64,000 nucleotides of DNA, from positions 186,001-250,000 of the forward strand of contig NZ_QZFU01000016.1 in assembly GCF_003598715.1 (NCBI RefSeq), given 5' to 3'. The DNA comes from Nocardia panacis. GTDB lineage: Bacteria; Actinomycetota; Actinomycetes; Mycobacteriales; Mycobacteriaceae. This document shows positions 1 to 11,457 of the stretch, piece by piece (within the stretch, counting starts at the first letter, position 1; every line of letters starts with the position of its first letter). The notes under the pieces were generated by a model. It searched no databases and had not been told where the DNA came from. It saw only the letters and a list, made by a program, of their open reading frames with translations. The translations under genes were made by a program, and so were the position numbers.

Positions 1-3000
1 GAACTTGGCCAGGCGGGCGTCGTAGTCGATGCCATTGACCGACAGACCCGGCAATTCCAGGCTGGCCTGTCCGATGTTCTGGAAGGCCAGCATGACCTGG
101 AACAGCGGATGCCGCGCCTGCGAACGCGCCGGATTGAGCACCTCGACCAGTCGCTCGAAGGGCACATCCGAATGCGCGAAGGCATGCAGATCGGTCTCGC
201 GGGCCGCGCCGAGCACCTCGGCGAAACTGCGCGCGCCATCAATCTCGGTGCGCAGCACCAGCGTATTGACGAACATACCGATCAACTCGTCGAGCGCGGC
301 CTCACCGCGACCCGCGACCGGGGTGCCGATCGCGATATCGCCGGTGCCGCTCAACCGCGCCAGCAATACCGCCAGCGCGCTGTGCATGACCATGAACAGG
401 GAGGCGTTGTAGCGGTGCCCGAGTTCGACCAACCGCTGCTGGGTCTCGGCGGAGACGACGAACGGATAGGTGCCACCGTGATAGCTGGCGACCGCCGGAC
501 GCGGACGATCCGACGGCAGCACCAGCTCATCGGGCAGATCCGCCAATTCCCGCCGCCAGTACTGGATCTGGGAGGACACCAGCGAGGCGGGATCGTCCTC
601 GGAGCCGAGGACCTCGCGCTGCCACAGCGCGTAATCGGCGTACTGGACCGGCAACTCGGCCCAGGCAGGGGCCTCCCACGAGGTGCGTGCCGCGTAGGCC
701 ACCATCACATCGCGGGCCAGCGGACCCATGGACCAACCGTCGGCGGAGATGTGGTGCACCACCATGCCGAGTACGTACTCGGATTCGCTGATCTCGAAAA
801 GCCTTGCGTGCAAAGGCACTTCGTTGGTCACATCGAAGGCCATGGAGGCCAGCTCGACCAGATGGTCGATCAGGGTGGCCTCGCTGACCTGGAACGGGGT
901 CAGGTCGGGCACGATCTGGGCCGCGTCCAGGACGACCTGCACCGGACCGTTCTCGGTCTCCGGGAAGACGGTGCGCAGCGACTCGTGCCGGTCGATCACA
1001 TCGATCACGGCGACCTGCAGCGCGGCCACATCCAATTCGCCCGTGAGCCGGATGGCCACGGGGATGTTGTTGACCGCCGAATCCGTATCGAAGCGGTTCA
1101 GGAACCACATGCGCTGCTGGGCCAGCGACAGCGGCACCCGCTCGGGCCGCTCCCTGGCCACCAGCGCCTGCCGCGCGCCCGCGCCGACCTGCGACTCCAC
1201 CCGCGCGGCCAACGCCGCGACCGTGGTGGCCTCGAACAGGGTGCGCACCGGAACCCTGGTATTGAGCGCGATACCGAGTCGCGCGGAGACCTGGGTGGCG
1301 ATCAGCGAGTTGCCGCCCAGTTCGAAGAAGTCGTCATCCACACCGACCTTGGCGACGCCGAGCACCTCGCCGAAGATCTGCGCGACGATCTCCTCGATCG
1401 GGGTGGTCGGAGCGCGGAAGGTGCGCACCTCGAACACCGGCGCGGGCAACGCCTTTCGATCCAGCTTGCCCGAGGCGTTGAGCGGGAACTCCGCCAGCAC
1501 CACGAACGCCGACGGCACCATATAGGCGGGCAGCGTGTTGTGCAGCGCCGCCCTGATGGCATCCGTATCGGCCGGAACCTCGGCGGGTACGAGATAGGCG
1601 ACCAACTGATCGCCCGCGACCGTATCGATCACGAGCACCACGGCCTGCTGCACCGAGGGCAGCTCGAGCAGCGCCGTCTCCACCTCGCCCAGTTCGATGC
1701 GCTGACCACGGAACTTCACCTGGAAGTCGGTGCGGCCGATGTATTCCAGCACACCGTCCGCGCCCTCGGCGGGCGCGGTCCAGCGCACCAGGTCACCGGT
1801 GCGGTAGAGGCGACCACCCGCCGCGCCGAACGGATCGGCGACGAAGCGCTCCGCGCTCAGATCCGCGCGCCCGTGATAGCCGCGCGCGACCTGCGCACCA
1901 CCGAGGTACAGCTCACCCGGCACACCGACCGGCACCGGTTGCAGGCCCTCGTCGAGGACGTAAGCCTGCGCGTTCCACACTGGACGCCCGATCGGCACCG
2001 AAGTCGGCTGTGTCTCGGTGATCGACCACGCGGTCGCGTGCACCGCGAACTCCGTCGGCCCGTAGAGGTTGTGCACACCCGCGGTGCTGAGTTTGCGGAA
2101 CGCGCCGACCGTCGCGGGCGGCAGCGCCTCACCGGCGACGAGCACCGCACGCAGCGAAAGGCATTCCGCCACCGACGCGCTGCTCGCGAACACCGACAGC
2201 ATGGAGGGGACGAACGAGGTCATGGTGACCCGGTACCGCTCGATGACCTCCGAGAGGTAGATCGGGTCGCGATGCCCGTCCGGCACCGCGATCACCATGG
2301 TCGCGCCGACCGCGAGGGTGCCGAACAGCTCCCACACCGAGACGTCGAAGGTGACCGGGGTCTTCTGCAGGATCACATCGAGTTCATCGATGCGGTACTG
2401 CTCGGTGATCCAGGCGATCTGGTTGAGCACCGAGGCGTGGCTGACCGCGACGCCCTTCGGGCGACCGGTGGAACCGGAGGTGTAGAGCACGTAGGCGGTA
2501 TTCGCCGCGCGCAGCGGGCCGCGCCGCTCGGCGGGCTCGATCGGCTCGTCCGAGTACTCGTCCAGGTCGATATCGTCTACGAAAAGCACCGGGCAGCCGT
2601 CGGTTTCGACATCGTCGGCCCGAGTGGTGAGCAGACACACCGGATTCGAGCTGCGCAGCACGTAATCGGTGCGTTCGGCCGGATGATCCGGATCGATGGG
2701 CACATAGCCACCGCCCGCGGCCATGGTCGCGTAGATGGCGACCAGCATGTCGATCGAGCGGCGAATACCCACCGCCACCAGCGATTCCGGACCGACGCCC
2801 TCGGCGATCAACTGGCGCGCCAACCGATTGACCCGCGCGGCGAACTCCGCGTAGGTCAGTTCCACGGCATCCTCGCCGCCGGAGCGGTCCGCCGGATCGA
2901 AGATCAGCGCCGTGCGCTGCGGCCGCCGCTGTACCTGATCGGCGAACAGATCCAACACCGACGCGACCTCGGGAACCGGGTGCGCGGTACCGTTCCAACG

Positions 3001-6000
3001 GCCGAGCACGATGGAACGCTCTGCGGCATCAAGGATTTCGAGATCGCGCACCCGCGTGGTCGGCGCGGCCACGACCGTTTCCAGCACCCGCAGGTAGCGG
3101 TGGCCGAACTCGGCCACCGTGGCCGCGTCGAACAGATCGGTGGCATAGGAGAGCACGGCCGACATCCCCGCGGGCTCGCCCTGCGCGCCGCGCTGCTCGG
3201 TCAGCGTCCATTGCAGGTCGAATTTGGCGATATCGACCTCGAGCTCATCGGCCTTGACCGAGACATCGGCCAATTCCATGGTGACGTGCGAGAGCTCCTG
3301 GAACGACAGCATCACCTGGAACAGCGGATGCCTGGCCCGCGAGCGCGTCGGGTTGAGCACCTCGACCAGCCGCTCGAACGGCACATCCGCGTGCGCGAAC
3401 GCCGACAGATCGGTGTCGCGGGTGCGCGCGAGGAATTCGGCGAACGGCTCGGCCGCCTCCACCCGCGAGCGCAGCACCAGGGTATTGACGAACATGCCGA
3501 TCAGGTCGTCGAGCGCGGCCTCACCGCGACCGGCGACCGGGGTGCCGATCGCGATATCGGCGGTGCCGCTCAACCGCGCCAGCAGCACCGCCAGCGCGCC
3601 GTGCAACACCATGAACAGCGAAACACCCTGCGCCCGAGCCAGAGCGGCCAACCGCACGTGCAGTTCGGCATCTATCTCGAAGCCGACCCGGCTGCCGCCG
3701 AAGCTCTGCACCGGCGGACGCGGGCGATCGGCGGGCAGATCCAACTGATCCGGCAGACCCGCCAAAGCGCCACGCCAGTAGGCGATCTGACGCGCGGCCA
3801 TGGACTCCGGATCCGATTCCGCGCCGAGCAGTTCGCGCTGCCAGATGCTGTAGTCCTGGTACTGCACCGGCAGGGGCGCCCAACTGGGAGCCTGCCCCTG
3901 CGTGCGCGCCAGGTAGGCTGCGGCCACATCGCGGGCCAGCGGGCCGAAAGAGACACCGTCGGCGGCGATATGGTGCACCACGATGGCGATGGCGTATTCG
4001 GGCACACCGTTGCTGCGGTCCGTCACCTGGAATACGCGCACCCGAATGGGCAGTTCGCGCGTCACATCGAAGCCGGTCGCCGCGAATTCGGTGAGCACAC
4101 CGGTCAACCGGGCCGCGTCGATGGCCTGCGTCGCGATATCGAGAGCCACGTCCTCGATCGGCACCAACTGCTGATAGCCGCCGTCACCGGATTCGGGGAA
4201 GATGGTGCGCAGCGCCTCCTGACGCGCCAGCACATCGAGCAGCGCGGGTTGCAGCGCGTCCACCTCGACATGACCGCGCAACCGCACCACGAACGGCAGG
4301 TTGTAGGTCGGCGAGGTCGGATCGAACCGATTGATGAACCACAACCGCTGCTGCGCGGGCGAGAGCGGCACCCGCTCCGGACGCGGCCTGGCCACCAGCG
4401 GCGGACGCGAACCCGTTGCGGGCGTGGCATTCTCGGCGCGCATGGCCAATCCGGCCACGGTGGGCGACTCGAACAGCGCGCGCACACCCAACTGCACGCC
4501 GAAGGCCGCGCCGAGCCGCGCCATCACCTGGGTGGCGACCAGCGAGTTGCCGCCGAGATCGAAGAAATTGTCATCGATGCCGATGCGTTCCTGACCGAGC
4601 ACCTCGGCGAAAACACCGGCCACGATCTGCTCGGCCTGGCTGCGCGGCGCGCGGTAACTCACCGCACCCGCCGCGAACACCGGCTCCGGCAACCCTTTTC
4701 GATCCAGCTTGCCGGAGGTGTTGAGCGGGAACCCGTCCAGCACCATGACCGAGGCGGGCACCATATAGCTGGGCAACCGCTCGGCCGCAAATCTGGTCAA
4801 CTCGACCGGGTCGATCGAAAGTCCCGGCGCGGCAACCACATAGGCCACCAACTGCTGCCCGGTGACGGTATCCATCACCAGCACCGCCGACTGGCTCACG
4901 GCGGGATGGGCCAGGGTGACGGTCTCGATCTCGCCCAACTCGATGCGCTGACCGCGGAACTTCACCTGGAAGTCGGTGCGACCGATGTACTCCAGGGTGC
5001 CCTCGGCATTCCAGCGCACCAGGTCGCCGGTGCGGTACATCCGCGCACCGGAGTCCGAGAGCGGGTTCGCGACGAACCGATCCGCCGTGAGATCCGCGCG
5101 GCCGCGATAGCCGCGCGCCAATTGCCTACCGGCCAAATACAATTCGCCCGGCGCGCCGATCGGGACCGGACGCAGCAGCCCGTCGAGGACATAGACCTCG
5201 ACATTCCACTCCGGAATACCGATCGGCACGCAGACCGTATCGGCGGCCGTGGCCTCCCAGTAGGTCACCGAGACGGCGGCCTCGGTGGGGCCGTACAGGT
5301 TGTGCAGACCGGCCTCGGTGCGTGCGCGGAACGCGGCGGCCGTCTCCGGCGGCAACGCCTCACCGATCACGAAAACCGCGCGCAGCGTGGCACATTGGGC
5401 GCGGGTAGCGTGCGCGGCGAAGACCGTCAACATGGACGGGACGAAATCGGTCACGGTGACGCCGTGCCGCTCGATCAACTCGGCGATGTAGAGCGGGTCG
5501 CGATGCCCGTCCGGTGAGGCGATAATCAGTTTCGCGCCCACCAGCAGGGGCAGGAAGTAACCCCACAGCGAGACGTCGAAGGTGGTCGCGGTCTTCTGCA
5601 AGTAGATATCGGCGGCCGTGAGCCGATACTCGTCGAGCATCCACAGTTGCTGATTGACGATCGCCTCGTGGGAGACCGCGACACCCTTGGGGCGGCCGGT
5701 CGAACCCGAGGTGTAGATGACATAGGCCGTATTCTCCGGCCGCAGCGGGGCGAGCCGATCGGCATCGGTCACCGGCGCGGTGGAATACGCCGACAGATCC
5801 AGCGTGTCCAGATCCATCCGGCGCACCGAATCCGGCAGTGCCAGACCGTCATCGGAGACGGTCAACACGCAGACCGGTGTCGCGGAATCCAGGATGTAGG
5901 CCGTGCGCTCGGCCGGATGATCCGGATCGATCGGCACGTACGCGCCACCGGCCTTCAGCACCGCGTGCATACCGACGACCAGCTCCAGCGAACGCCGCAT

Positions 6001-7608
6001 CCCCAGCGCCACCAGCGATTCCGGGCCGACGCCATCGGCGATCAGATGCCGGGCCAAACTGTTGACCCGCGCGTCGAATTCGGCGTAGGTCAGCGTCTGC
6101 CCCTCGAAATCGAGGGCGATCGCGTTGTCCGACTCCGGATTTCGCGCGTCGAGCAGCGCCGCGAGGGTGGTCTCGGGCACCGACTGCTCGGAATCGTTCC
6201 ACTGCGTGAGGGTCAACTCCCGCTCGGCCGCGCCCGCGAGCTCCAGCCCCCAGACCGGGGCGTCCGTGTCGGCCTTCAGGAAGCGCTCGAAGAATTCGAG
6301 GAAACGCTCGTGCTGGCGTCGGGTCTCGGCCTCGGAATACAGGTTCGGGTTGGTCTCGAAGTCGATGCGCGCGCGCTTGAAACCCTCGGACTGATAGAAG
6401 TTGACGCCGAGATCCTCGATGCTGCCGGTGGACAGCACCACCATGGTGCCGACCATATCGCCCATGGCGACCTGATCCTGGAACAGCATGATATTCACCC
6501 AGGGGCCGAAGAACTCCCTGGTCACCACGCCATCGCCCGCCGCGTCGCGGCGAATGTCCTCGTGGCGGTAGCGCTGGTGACGCAGCGCGCCTGTTACCTC
6601 GACCTGGACCTGCTTGAGCACATCGGCCACGGTGGTGCCGCGATCGATCCGCAGACGCAGCGGCACGATATTGGACGACACACCGCCCGAGCGGCGCATG
6701 ACCGCCGTGGTGCGCGCGGTCACCGGCAGGCTCAGGATCACATCCGTGGATCCGGTCCACTGCGCCAGATATCCGGCGAAAGCGGCGAGCAACAACCCGG
6801 CCGGCGTCGAATCATGGCGTGCCACAGCCGCATTCAGCAGCTCATTGCGCTCGTCGGAGAGCAGTTCGCTGCTGATGGTGTTCAGTGGCGCGGGCGCCGC
6901 GGACCGACCGACCAGACTGGTCCCGTCCTCCAGACCGGCGACCCGCTCGGCCCAGTACTTCTTGTCCGACTGGAATCGGGAGCTGTCCCGATAGGCCATC
7001 TCCTGCTCGTAGAGCGTGTGCAACTGCGCGGCATTCGACGGGGCGGGCTTTTCGCCCTTCAACACTGCGGTGTACCAACCGGCGAGCAAGGCCAGGTTGG
7101 TGACCGCGCCGTAGCCGTCCATCGCGATGTGGTGCGCGCGCAGGTACAGGTACCAGTGATGGTCGCCGAGTTGCAGGGCGCCGAACCGCATGAGGCGGTC
7201 CTCGAGCAGATTGACCGGGGTGCTGTACTCGGCGCGCATCCACGCCATGGCCGCCGCCGCCGGGTCGGCCTCGCCGCGCAGGTCGACGTAGTAGATCTTG
7301 TCCCGATCCACGATCGAGTAGTCGATCCACTGATGGGGCTGGCCATCGATCTCGACGATCGACAGCATGCCGGTGCCGCGCTCCTCACCCGCGCTGATCA
7401 GCGATACACGCAGCACCTCCAAGTCGAGATCGCCGTGCAGGTCGACATACTGCGCGATATTGATCGGTACCTGCGGGTCCAGTAGCTGCGCATACCAGAT
7501 GCCCAGCTGCGCCGGGGACAGCGGGAACGGCTCACTCGACTCCCTCGAAGCAGCCTGCGCCCGTTCGTCACCAGTTTCGCCGTTTCCGCCGAAATCCCGC
7601 CGGTCCAA
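1..7608 (-). CDS. Non-ribosomal peptide synthetase, 5' part (C-A-T-C-A-T-C...), truncated by window edge
   Basis: The minus-strand frame is open from an in-frame TAG near 7677 to base 1, giving about 2,536 residues without a stop. Domains by approximate residue: C1 30-480 (HHIAMDG near 160), A1 490-965 ([11 protein letters not shown] near 631), T1 near 1022 (DLGGNSL), C2 1070-1510 (HHIAADG), A2 1540-2050, T2 near 2100 (ELGGNSL), and C3 from about 2150 (HHISADG near 2285), cut off. All three C domains keep the catalytic histidine motif. No epimerase, methylation or thioesterase domain is visible. C1 resembles the EntF-type condensation domain more than C2 and C3 do. Ten-residue pocket codes read by alignment to GrsA are DVWDFILVSK (A1) and DVWSLALVHK (A2); I match neither to a substrate. 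There is no ATG or GTG between the upstream stop and C1. TTG at 7608 with GAGG six bases before it is the best start; TTG at 7638 is the alternative. The product is unknown. Confidence 0.93.
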   Translation of the reverse strand, partial: MDRRDFGGNGETGDERAQAASRESSEPFPLSPAQLGIWYAQLLDPQVPINIAQYVDLHGDLDLEVLRVSLISAGEERGTGMLSIVEIDGQPHQWIDYSIVDRDKIYYVDLRGEADPAAAAMAWMRAEYSTPVNLLEDRLMRFGALQLGDHHWYLYLRAHHIAMDGYGAVTNLALLAGWYTAVLKGEKPAPSNAAQLHTLYEQEMAYRDSSRFQSDKKYWAERVAGLEDGTSLVGRSAAPAPLNTISSELLSDERNELLNAAVARHDSTPAGLLLAAFAGYLAQWTGSTDVILSLPVTARTTAVMRRSGGVSSNIVPLRLRIDRGTTVADVLKQVQVEVTGALRHQRYRHEDIRRDAAGDGVVTREFFGPWVNIMLFQDQVAMGDMVGTMVVLSTGSIEDLGVNFYQSEGFKRARIDFETNPNLYSEAETRRQHERFLEFFERFLKADTDAPVWGLELAGAAERELTLTQWNDSEQSVPETTLAALLDARNPESDNAIALDFEGQTLTYAEFDARVNSLARHLIADGVGPESLVALGMRRSLELVVGMHAVLKAGGAYVPIDPDHPAERTAYILDSATPVCVLTVSDDGLALPDSVRRMDLDTLDLSAYSTAPVTDADRLAPLRPENTAYVIYTSGSTGRPKGVAVSHEAIVNQQLWMLDEYRLTAADIYLQKTATTFDVSLWGYFLPLLVGAKLIIASPDGHRDPLYIAELIERHGVTVTDFVPSMLTVFAAHATRAQCATLRAVFVIGEALPPETAAAFRARTEAGLHNLYGPTEAAVSVTYWEATAADTVCVPIGIPEWNVEVYVLDGLLRPVPIGAPGELYLAGRQLARGYRGRADLTADRFVANPLSDSGARMYRTGDLVRWNAEGTLEYIGRTDFQVKFRGQRIELGEIETVTLAHPAVSQSAVLVMDTVTGQQLVAYVVAAPGLSIDPVELTRFAAERLPSYMVPASVMVLDGFPLNTSGKLDRKGLPEPVFAAGAVSYRAPRSQAEQIVAGVFAEVLGQERIGIDDNFFDLGGNSLVATQVMARLGAAFGVQLGVRALFESPTVAGLAMRAENATPATGSRPPLVARPRPERVPLSPAQQRLWFINRFDPTSPTYNLPFVVRLRGHVEVDALQPALLDVLARQEALRTIFPESGDGGYQQLVPIEDVALDIATQAIDAARLTGVLTEFAATGFDVTRELPIRVRVFQVTDRSNGVPEYAIAIVVHHIAADGVSFGPLARDVAAAYLARTQGQAPSWAPLPVQYQDYSIWQRELLGAESDPESMAARQIAYWRGALAGLPDQLDLPADRPRPPVQSFGGSRVGFEIDAELHVRLAALARAQGVSLFMVLHGALAVLLARLSGTADIAIGTPVAGRGEAALDDLIGMFVNTLVLRSRVEAAEPFAEFLARTRDTDLSAFAHADVPFERLVEVLNPTRSRARHPLFQVMLSFQELSHVTMELADVSVKADELEVDIAKFDLQWTLTEQRGAQGEPAGMSAVLSYATDLFDAATVAEFGHRYLRVLETVVAAPTTRVRDLEILDAAERSIVLGRWNGTAHPVPEVASVLDLFADQVQRRPQRTALIFDPADRSGGEDAVELTYAEFAARVNRLARQLIAEGVGPESLVAVGIRRSIDMLVAIYATMAAGGGYVPIDPDHPAERTDYVLRSSNPVCLLTTRADDVETDGCPVLFVDDIDLDEYSDEPIEPAERRGPLRAANTAYVLYTSGSTGRPKGVAVSHASVLNQIAWITEQYRIDELDVILQKTPVTFDVSVWELFGTLAVGATMVIAVPDGHRDPIYLSEVIERYRVTMTSFVPSMLSVFASSASVAECLSLRAVLVAGEALPPATVGAFRKLSTAGVHNLYGPTEFAVHATAWSITETQPTSVPIGRPVWNAQAYVLDEGLQPVPVGVPGELYLGGAQVARGYHGRADLSAERFVADPFGAAGGRLYRTGDLVRWTAPAEGADGVLEYIGRTDFQVKFRGQRIELGEVETALLELPSVQQAVVLVIDTVAGDQLVAYLVPAEVPADTDAIRAALHNTLPAYMVPSAFVVLAEFPLNASGKLDRKALPAPVFEVRTFRAPTTPIEEIVAQIFGEVLGVAKVGVDDDFFELGGNSLIATQVSARLGIALNTRVPVRTLFEATTVAALAARVESQVGAGARQALVARERPERVPLSLAQQRMWFLNRFDTDSAVNNIPVAIRLTGELDVAALQVAVIDVIDRHESLRTVFPETENGPVQVVLDAAQIVPDLTPFQVSEATLIDHLVELASMAFDVTNEVPLHARLFEISESEYVLGMVVHHISADGWSMGPLARDVMVAYAARTSWEAPAWAELPVQYADYALWQREVLGSEDDPASLVSSQIQYWRRELADLPDELVLPSDRPRPAVASYHGGTYPFVVSAETQQRLVELGHRYNASLFMVMHSALAVLLARLSGTGDIAIGTPVAGRGEAALDELIGMFVNTLVLRTEIDGARSFAEVLGAARETDLHAFAHSDVPFERLVEVLNPARSQARHPLFQVMLAFQNIGQASLELPGLSVNGIDYDARLAKF

Positions 7609-7960
7609 CCGTAACCTCGCTTCTGGAACACCACGCAAGCGCTCCCCGACAACACTCGGACCGGATGCGCGCGGCTATCGCACGGCATTCGGTCTCGGAG
7701 TGCAGAACTCATCAATCAGGCAAAAATGTCCATTGGCACTATCCGTTGGCCAGGTAGGTCTTGTTACATGGTCCCGCCAACGCCCGTGCCCCACCGCCGA
7801 GTCGCGTCGGGTTCTTCGCTGCTGATCACCGACCCAATCTACCGTTGCCGACCGGACCCGACCAACCACCCCTCATAGCCGTTGCACATCATGCCAGGCG
7901 GGCAATGTTTCAGGGCTTGACAATTCGCATTGTTGCCAGCGTCACACTCATTCGGCGGGA
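7609..7960. other. Intergenic region upstream of the NRPS gene
   Basis: About 350 bases separate the NRPS start from the cobM stop; both genes are on the minus strand. It is less GC-rich than its surroundings and should hold the NRPS promoter. Short frames here have no Shine-Dalgarno site and no recognisable protein features. The only clear structure is the palindrome at 7920-7933. Confidence 0.5.
7920..7933. promoter_or_regulatory. Short palindrome (ACAAT-N4-ATTGT), possible operator
   Basis: ACAATTCGCATTGT has perfect 5-base arms around a 4-base spacer and lies about 310 bases upstream of the NRPS start. It is a candidate repressor site by form only; no regulator gene is adjacent. Confidence 0.25.
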
Positions 7961-8710
7961 TCAAGGGTGGCGCACGCGGGCCGGATCGTATAGATGGGAT
8001 CGGGTGCAGGACAAGGAGTCCGAAAGGGCCCGGCCCACCAGGATCACCGCGGCCTGCTGCAAACCGGCCCGCTCGACCTGATCCGCGATATCGGCGAGGG
8101 TGCCGCGCAGGATCCGCTGCTCGGGCTGACTCGCGCGATAAACCACGGCAACCGGACAATCCCGACCGTAATCCTGCGCCAACTCCTCGGCCAGCGACCT
8201 GGTCTTGGTGATGGCCAGGTGCAATGCCAGCGTGGCGCCCGTACGCGCGAAATTCGCCAGCGCCTCACTGTCCGGCATGGCGGTGGAACGCGCCCGCATC
8301 CTGGTCAGCACCACCGACTGCACCACCTCCGGCACCGTCAGCTCCGTACCGAGCACGGCCGCCGCCGCAGCATAGGCGGGGACACCCGGCGTGACATCCC
8401 ACGGGACGCCATGGGAGTCCAAGCGGCGGGTCTGCTCGGTGAGCGCCGAATACAGCGACGGGTCACCGGAACACAGCCGCGCCACCTCTTTACCCTCCCG
8501 ATGCGCACGCACCAGGTGGTCGGTGATGACATCCAGATCCAGATGCCGGGTATCGATCAGTTCCGCGTCCGGCGCGCAGTGCGCGAGCACCCCCGAATCC
8601 AAATACGTTCCCGCATACAGACACACCCGCGCCCGCCGCAACAGTTCGACCGCGCGCACCGTCAGCAGATCCGCCGCGCCCGGCCCGGCCCCGATGAAGT
8701 GCACCGTCAT
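7961..8710 (-). CDS. cobM: Precorrin-4 C11-methyltransferase
   Basis: This 249-residue protein has the tetrapyrrole methylase fold. A glycine-rich N-terminus (FIGAGPGAADLL) opens the first domain, the CSGDPSLYSAL loop lies near residues 80-90, and the VTPGVPAYAAAAA segment is typical of CobM/CbiF. It should transfer a methyl group from SAM to C11 of precorrin-4 in cobalamin synthesis, in the cytoplasm. The length is normal for the family. No other cobalamin gene is in the window, so it appears to stand alone here. The ATG at 8710 has no strong Shine-Dalgarno site. Confidence 0.9.
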   Translation of the reverse strand: MTVHFIGAGPGAADLLTVRAVELLRRARVCLYAGTYLDSGVLAHCAPDAELIDTRHLDLDVITDHLVRAHREGKEVARLCSGDPSLYSALTEQTRRLDSHGVPWDVTPGVPAYAAAAAVLGTELTVPEVVQSVVLTRMRARSTAMPDSEALANFARTGATLALHLAITKTRSLAEELAQDYGRDCPVAVVYRASQPEQRILRGTLADIADQVERAGLQQAAVILVGRALSDSLSCTRSHLYDPARVRHP

Positions 8711-8782
8711 GGGCCGCAGCCTAGTGGGCGCTGTCGGCGGCCTTTGAACCCGCGCACGGCCGGAGCGAAAGCGAAGGTACGC

Positions 8783-9217
8783 CTATTCTCCCGATCCGAC
8801 CGCGTCGAAGTGCGCGATCACCTTCGTCGGCCGCAACCGCACCACCAGCTCCCCCGGCACCCCATTGCGCTTCCCGAACTCCTCGGCCCGATCCGCCCCC
8901 ATATACCGACCCCCGAGAGCCGTTGCCGTCCTGACCAATTCGTCCGGATCCTCCGAAACCGTCACCGTCCCGATCACCTGCACCGACGGATAGGGCAGCG
9001 CCTCGACATCCACCACCATCGCCACCTCACCCCCACGCTGAAACGCCCGCCCCTTCAACGACTCTTTCCCCGTATTGAAAACCACCTCATCCCCCTCCAC
9101 CACAAACCACACGGGCGTAACCCGCACCCGCCCATCCCCCAACCCAACCGCCACCTTCCCGGTCCTCGTCCCCTCCATCAAAAACGCCCGAACCCGCTCA
9201 TCAGCCAGTGAAGTCAT
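8783..9217 (-). CDS. PPOX-class (pyridoxamine-oxidase-fold) protein, likely F420- or FMN-binding
   Basis: The 144-residue protein is a single split beta-barrel: GKVAVGLGDGRVRVTPVWF, then VVFNTGKESLKGRAF and VQVIGTVTV. This pattern fits the small actinobacterial PPOX proteins that bind F420 or flavin. The substrate cannot be told from sequence. It is separated from cobM by 72 bases on the same strand, so co-transcription is possible. Confident on the fold, not on the cofactor. Confidence 0.75.
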   Translation of the reverse strand: MTSLADERVRAFLMEGTRTGKVAVGLGDGRVRVTPVWFVVEGDEVVFNTGKESLKGRAFQRGGEVAMVVDVEALPYPSVQVIGTVTVSEDPDELVRTATALGGRYMGADRAEEFGKRNGVPGELVVRLRPTKVIAHFDAVGSGE

Positions 9218-9531
9218 AGGCAGAGACTACGTACCTCCCCATTCCCCGCCCAGCCATCAATGCCCGTGTCGCGGTGACCCCGATCCCCAAACACAGCGGT
9301 GGTGCCGCGCACATGGCACGGCACCACCAAAGGTTCGTCGAGTCAGATGATCCCGAGATCGGAGATCGACCTGGCCGACAGCGCACTGTGAAACCAACTC
9401 TCGATCTGCATCGGGTCAGCTCAGCTGGCATGTGGACCGAAGTTGGCGACGGGGTCGACAGATATCGACCTGCGTGCGGAATTGGTCCGAAAGTCCTGGG
9501 CGTGACCCGATTCGGGACATGAGTACCGGGG
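9218..9531. other. Intergenic region with one hairpin
   Basis: This stretch lies between the PPOX gene and the response-regulator stop. Frames that cross it are short, lack ribosome-binding sites and read like high-GC shadows. It holds the hairpin at 9298-9328 and nothing else I can support. Confidence 0.5.
9298..9328 (-). terminator. Hairpin downstream of the two-component operon
   Basis: GGTGGTGCCG and CGGCACCACC form a perfect 10-bp stem around an 11-base loop, about 200 bases past the response-regulator stop. There is no T tract, as is common for actinobacterial terminators. Confidence 0.5.
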
Positions 9532-10149
9532 TTAGATCGCGCCCTGTTCGCGGGCTCGGGCTACGGCGGAGGTGCGGGAGCGGACGCCTAGTTTGGCGTA
9601 GATGTGGACGAGGTGGGATTTGACGGTGGTCTCGCTGAGGAACAGCTGTTTGGCTATCTCCCGGTTGGAACGGCCGTCGGCCACCAGGCGCAGGACCTCG
9701 ATCTCGCGGGGGCTGAGGGTGGTGTCGGCGCGGCGGACCCTGGTCATGAGTTTGGAGGCGACGGCGGGCGAGAGGACGCTCTCCCCCGCGGCGGCCGAGC
9801 GCACCGCGGCGAGGAGTTCGGGGGGCGGGGTGTCCTTGAGGATGTAACCGCAGGCTCCGGCCTCGATGGCGCTGAGGATATCGGCGTCGGTGTCGTAGTT
9901 GGTGACCACCAGGACGTTCGGGGGGTCGGGGAGGGCGCGCAGGTCGGCGGTGGCCTCGACGCCGGAGCGGCCGGGTCCGAAACTCAGGTCCATGAGCACC
10001 AGGTCGACGGGGGTGGTGGCGCAGAAGGCCACGGCCGCTTCGGAAGTGGGGACATCCCCGAGCACCCGGATATCGGCGCTACCGTCGAGCAGGGCGCGCA
10101 GACCGGCGCGGACGATGGCGTGATCGTCGGCGAGCAGCAGGCGAATCAT
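9532..10149 (-). CDS. NarL/LuxR-family response regulator
   Basis: The 205-residue protein has a receiver domain (residues 1-120) and a LuxR-type HTH (about 140-205). The acidic pair is at the start (LLLADDHA), the phospho-acceptor is Asp54 (VLMDLSFG), and the conserved lysine is in YILKDTPP. The HTH carries LSPREIEVLRLVADGRSNREIA, quoted here as its hallmark LSPRE and NREIAKQLFLSE parts. The start overlaps the kinase stop by four bases, so the two are translationally coupled. It probably controls the divergent ABC transporter at 11458-13236. Confidence 0.92.
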   Translation of the reverse strand: MIRLLLADDHAIVRAGLRALLDGSADIRVLGDVPTSEAAVAFCATTPVDLVLMDLSFGPGRSGVEATADLRALPDPPNVLVVTNYDTDADILSAIEAGACGYILKDTPPPELLAAVRSAAAGESVLSPAVASKLMTRVRRADTTLSPREIEVLRLVADGRSNREIAKQLFLSETTVKSHLVHIYAKLGVRSRTSAVARAREQGAI

Positions 10150-11327
10150 CGGCCCGCCGCCGCGTCGTCGCGCTCCGGGGCCGCGGATTCGAGCGGAAAC
10201 GACACGGTGACCGCGGTATGCCCCGGTTCCGACTCCACCGCCATGGTCCCACCCTGCTGTTCGACGCGCCCGCGCATGGCCGCCAACCCGAACGACCCGC
10301 TCGGCGTGCGGTCGAGTACGGCCGGGTCGATGCCGATCCCATTGTCGACCACGTCGAGATGCACCTCATCGGCTTCGTAGGTGAGGGTGAGCCGCATCAG
10401 ATCGGCCTGCGCGTGCCGCACCACATTCGCCACCGCCCCCTGGGCGATGCGCACCAGCGCCGCCTCCACCGGCATCGGCAACCGCTCGGGTGCCCCCTCC
10501 ACGACGAGTTGCGTGCGAAGTGCGGGTCCTTGCGCCCGCGCGCAGATCCGCTCCAATGCCTGTGCCAGCGACTGCCCCTCCAATGCGGCAGGCGCCAATT
10601 CGGCGATGAGTCTACGGGTTTCGGCCAGGTTCTCCGCCGCTGTCTCGCGCGCCAACCGAATCTGGTGCAGCGCGGGATGATCCGGTGCGCCCTGTTCGGC
10701 AGCGTGCAGCAGCAACTGAATACTGCTGAGACCCTGCGCCACCGTGTCGTGGATTTCCTGAGCCAACCGCTCGCGCTCACCGAGTTTGCCCGCGGTGCGT
10801 TCCCGCTCCGCGAGAGTGGCTCGAGCATTGAGCAATTCATCGATGAGCCGCTGCCGCTCGGCGGACTCCCGGAACAGCGCCTGATATCCGAGGGCGATAC
10901 CCACCGCCACGGCCGCGCCGATCACCGGCCCGATCACCCCGCCCACCGACCAGCCGCGCTGCACTCCGTAGCCCAGTACGGACACGACGGTGGCGGCGAG
11001 GACGGCGAGCAGGCTCCAGGGCCGGTTCATCAGGTGCAGATAGAGAAAGAACAGTCCGAACGCGAGGTAGATGGCATCGGGCGCGACGAGGACCAACCCG
11101 AGCCAGAGCACGGTGAGCAGCACCAACCACTGCGGTATCCGGGCGCTGAACCAGCGGCCGGTGAAGTAGACGGCGAGAAAGACCGCGATGAGCACCGCCG
11201 TCGCGATCGGATGCGGTGCGCCCGGCAGTATGCCGCGCACCGCGACCACCGCCGCCAGCGCCGTCACCAGCACATGCAGACCCACGTGCAGGGCGGTGAA
11301 GACAGGGGTGAGCGGCGACGAGTGCAC
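10146..11327 (-). CDS. HisKA_3-type sensor histidine kinase, membrane-bound
   Basis: The 393-residue kinase begins with five or six hydrophobic segments (roughly residues 10-150) and has almost no extracellular domain, so it likely senses a membrane-associated or internal ligand. A short coiled coil leads to the phospho-acceptor His193 in ERLAQEIHDTVAQGL. The C-terminal ATPase domain has NVVRHAQA (N box), DNGIGID (G1) and GSFGLAAMRGR (G2). The start is a GTG with AGG directly before it. Gene order and topology resemble the ChrS/HrrS haem sensors, which sit beside hrtBA in corynebacteria; that match is inference. Confidence 0.9.
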   Translation of the reverse strand: MHSSPLTPVFTALHVGLHVLVTALAAVVAVRGILPGAPHPIATAVLIAVFLAVYFTGRWFSARIPQWLVLLTVLWLGLVLVAPDAIYLAFGLFFLYLHLMNRPWSLLAVLAATVVSVLGYGVQRGWSVGGVIGPVIGAAVAVGIALGYQALFRESAERQRLIDELLNARATLAERERTAGKLGERERLAQEIHDTVAQGLSSIQLLLHAAEQGAPDHPALHQIRLARETAAENLAETRRLIAELAPAALEGQSLAQALERICARAQGPALRTQLVVEGAPERLPMPVEAALVRIAQGAVANVVRHAQADLMRLTLTYEADEVHLDVVDNGIGIDPAVLDRTPSGSFGLAAMRGRVEQQGGTMAVESEPGHTAVTVSFPLESAAPERDDAAAGR

Positions 11328-11457
11328 CCTGTCAGCTTATGTGCGGCTATTCGAGGGGCATCCATCGAAAGGTGTAAACGGCACCCCACCGTTCTATGGT
11401 GGGCATCTCCTTCGCGCGCTCGATGGCCGGAGGGCGCGGCACGGCGAGAGTGGAGCC

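Noticed and set aside
527..3146. Several short minus-strand frames inside the NRPS region
   Set aside because: They lie in other frames than the continuous NRPS frame and have no ribosome-binding site. The NRPS itself has no stop in the window, so a simple start-to-stop search misses it.
109..5517. Very long plus-strand open frame (about 1,800 codons), followed by another to 7485
   Set aside because: It is antisense to a minus-strand NRPS with all core motifs intact. Its product is rich in His, Arg, Gly and Asp with no domain, the usual shadow of high-GC codon bias.
9201..9522. Short frames on both strands in the gap after the PPOX gene
   Set aside because: No ribosome-binding site, no recognisable protein pattern, and one strand carries a terminator hairpin here.
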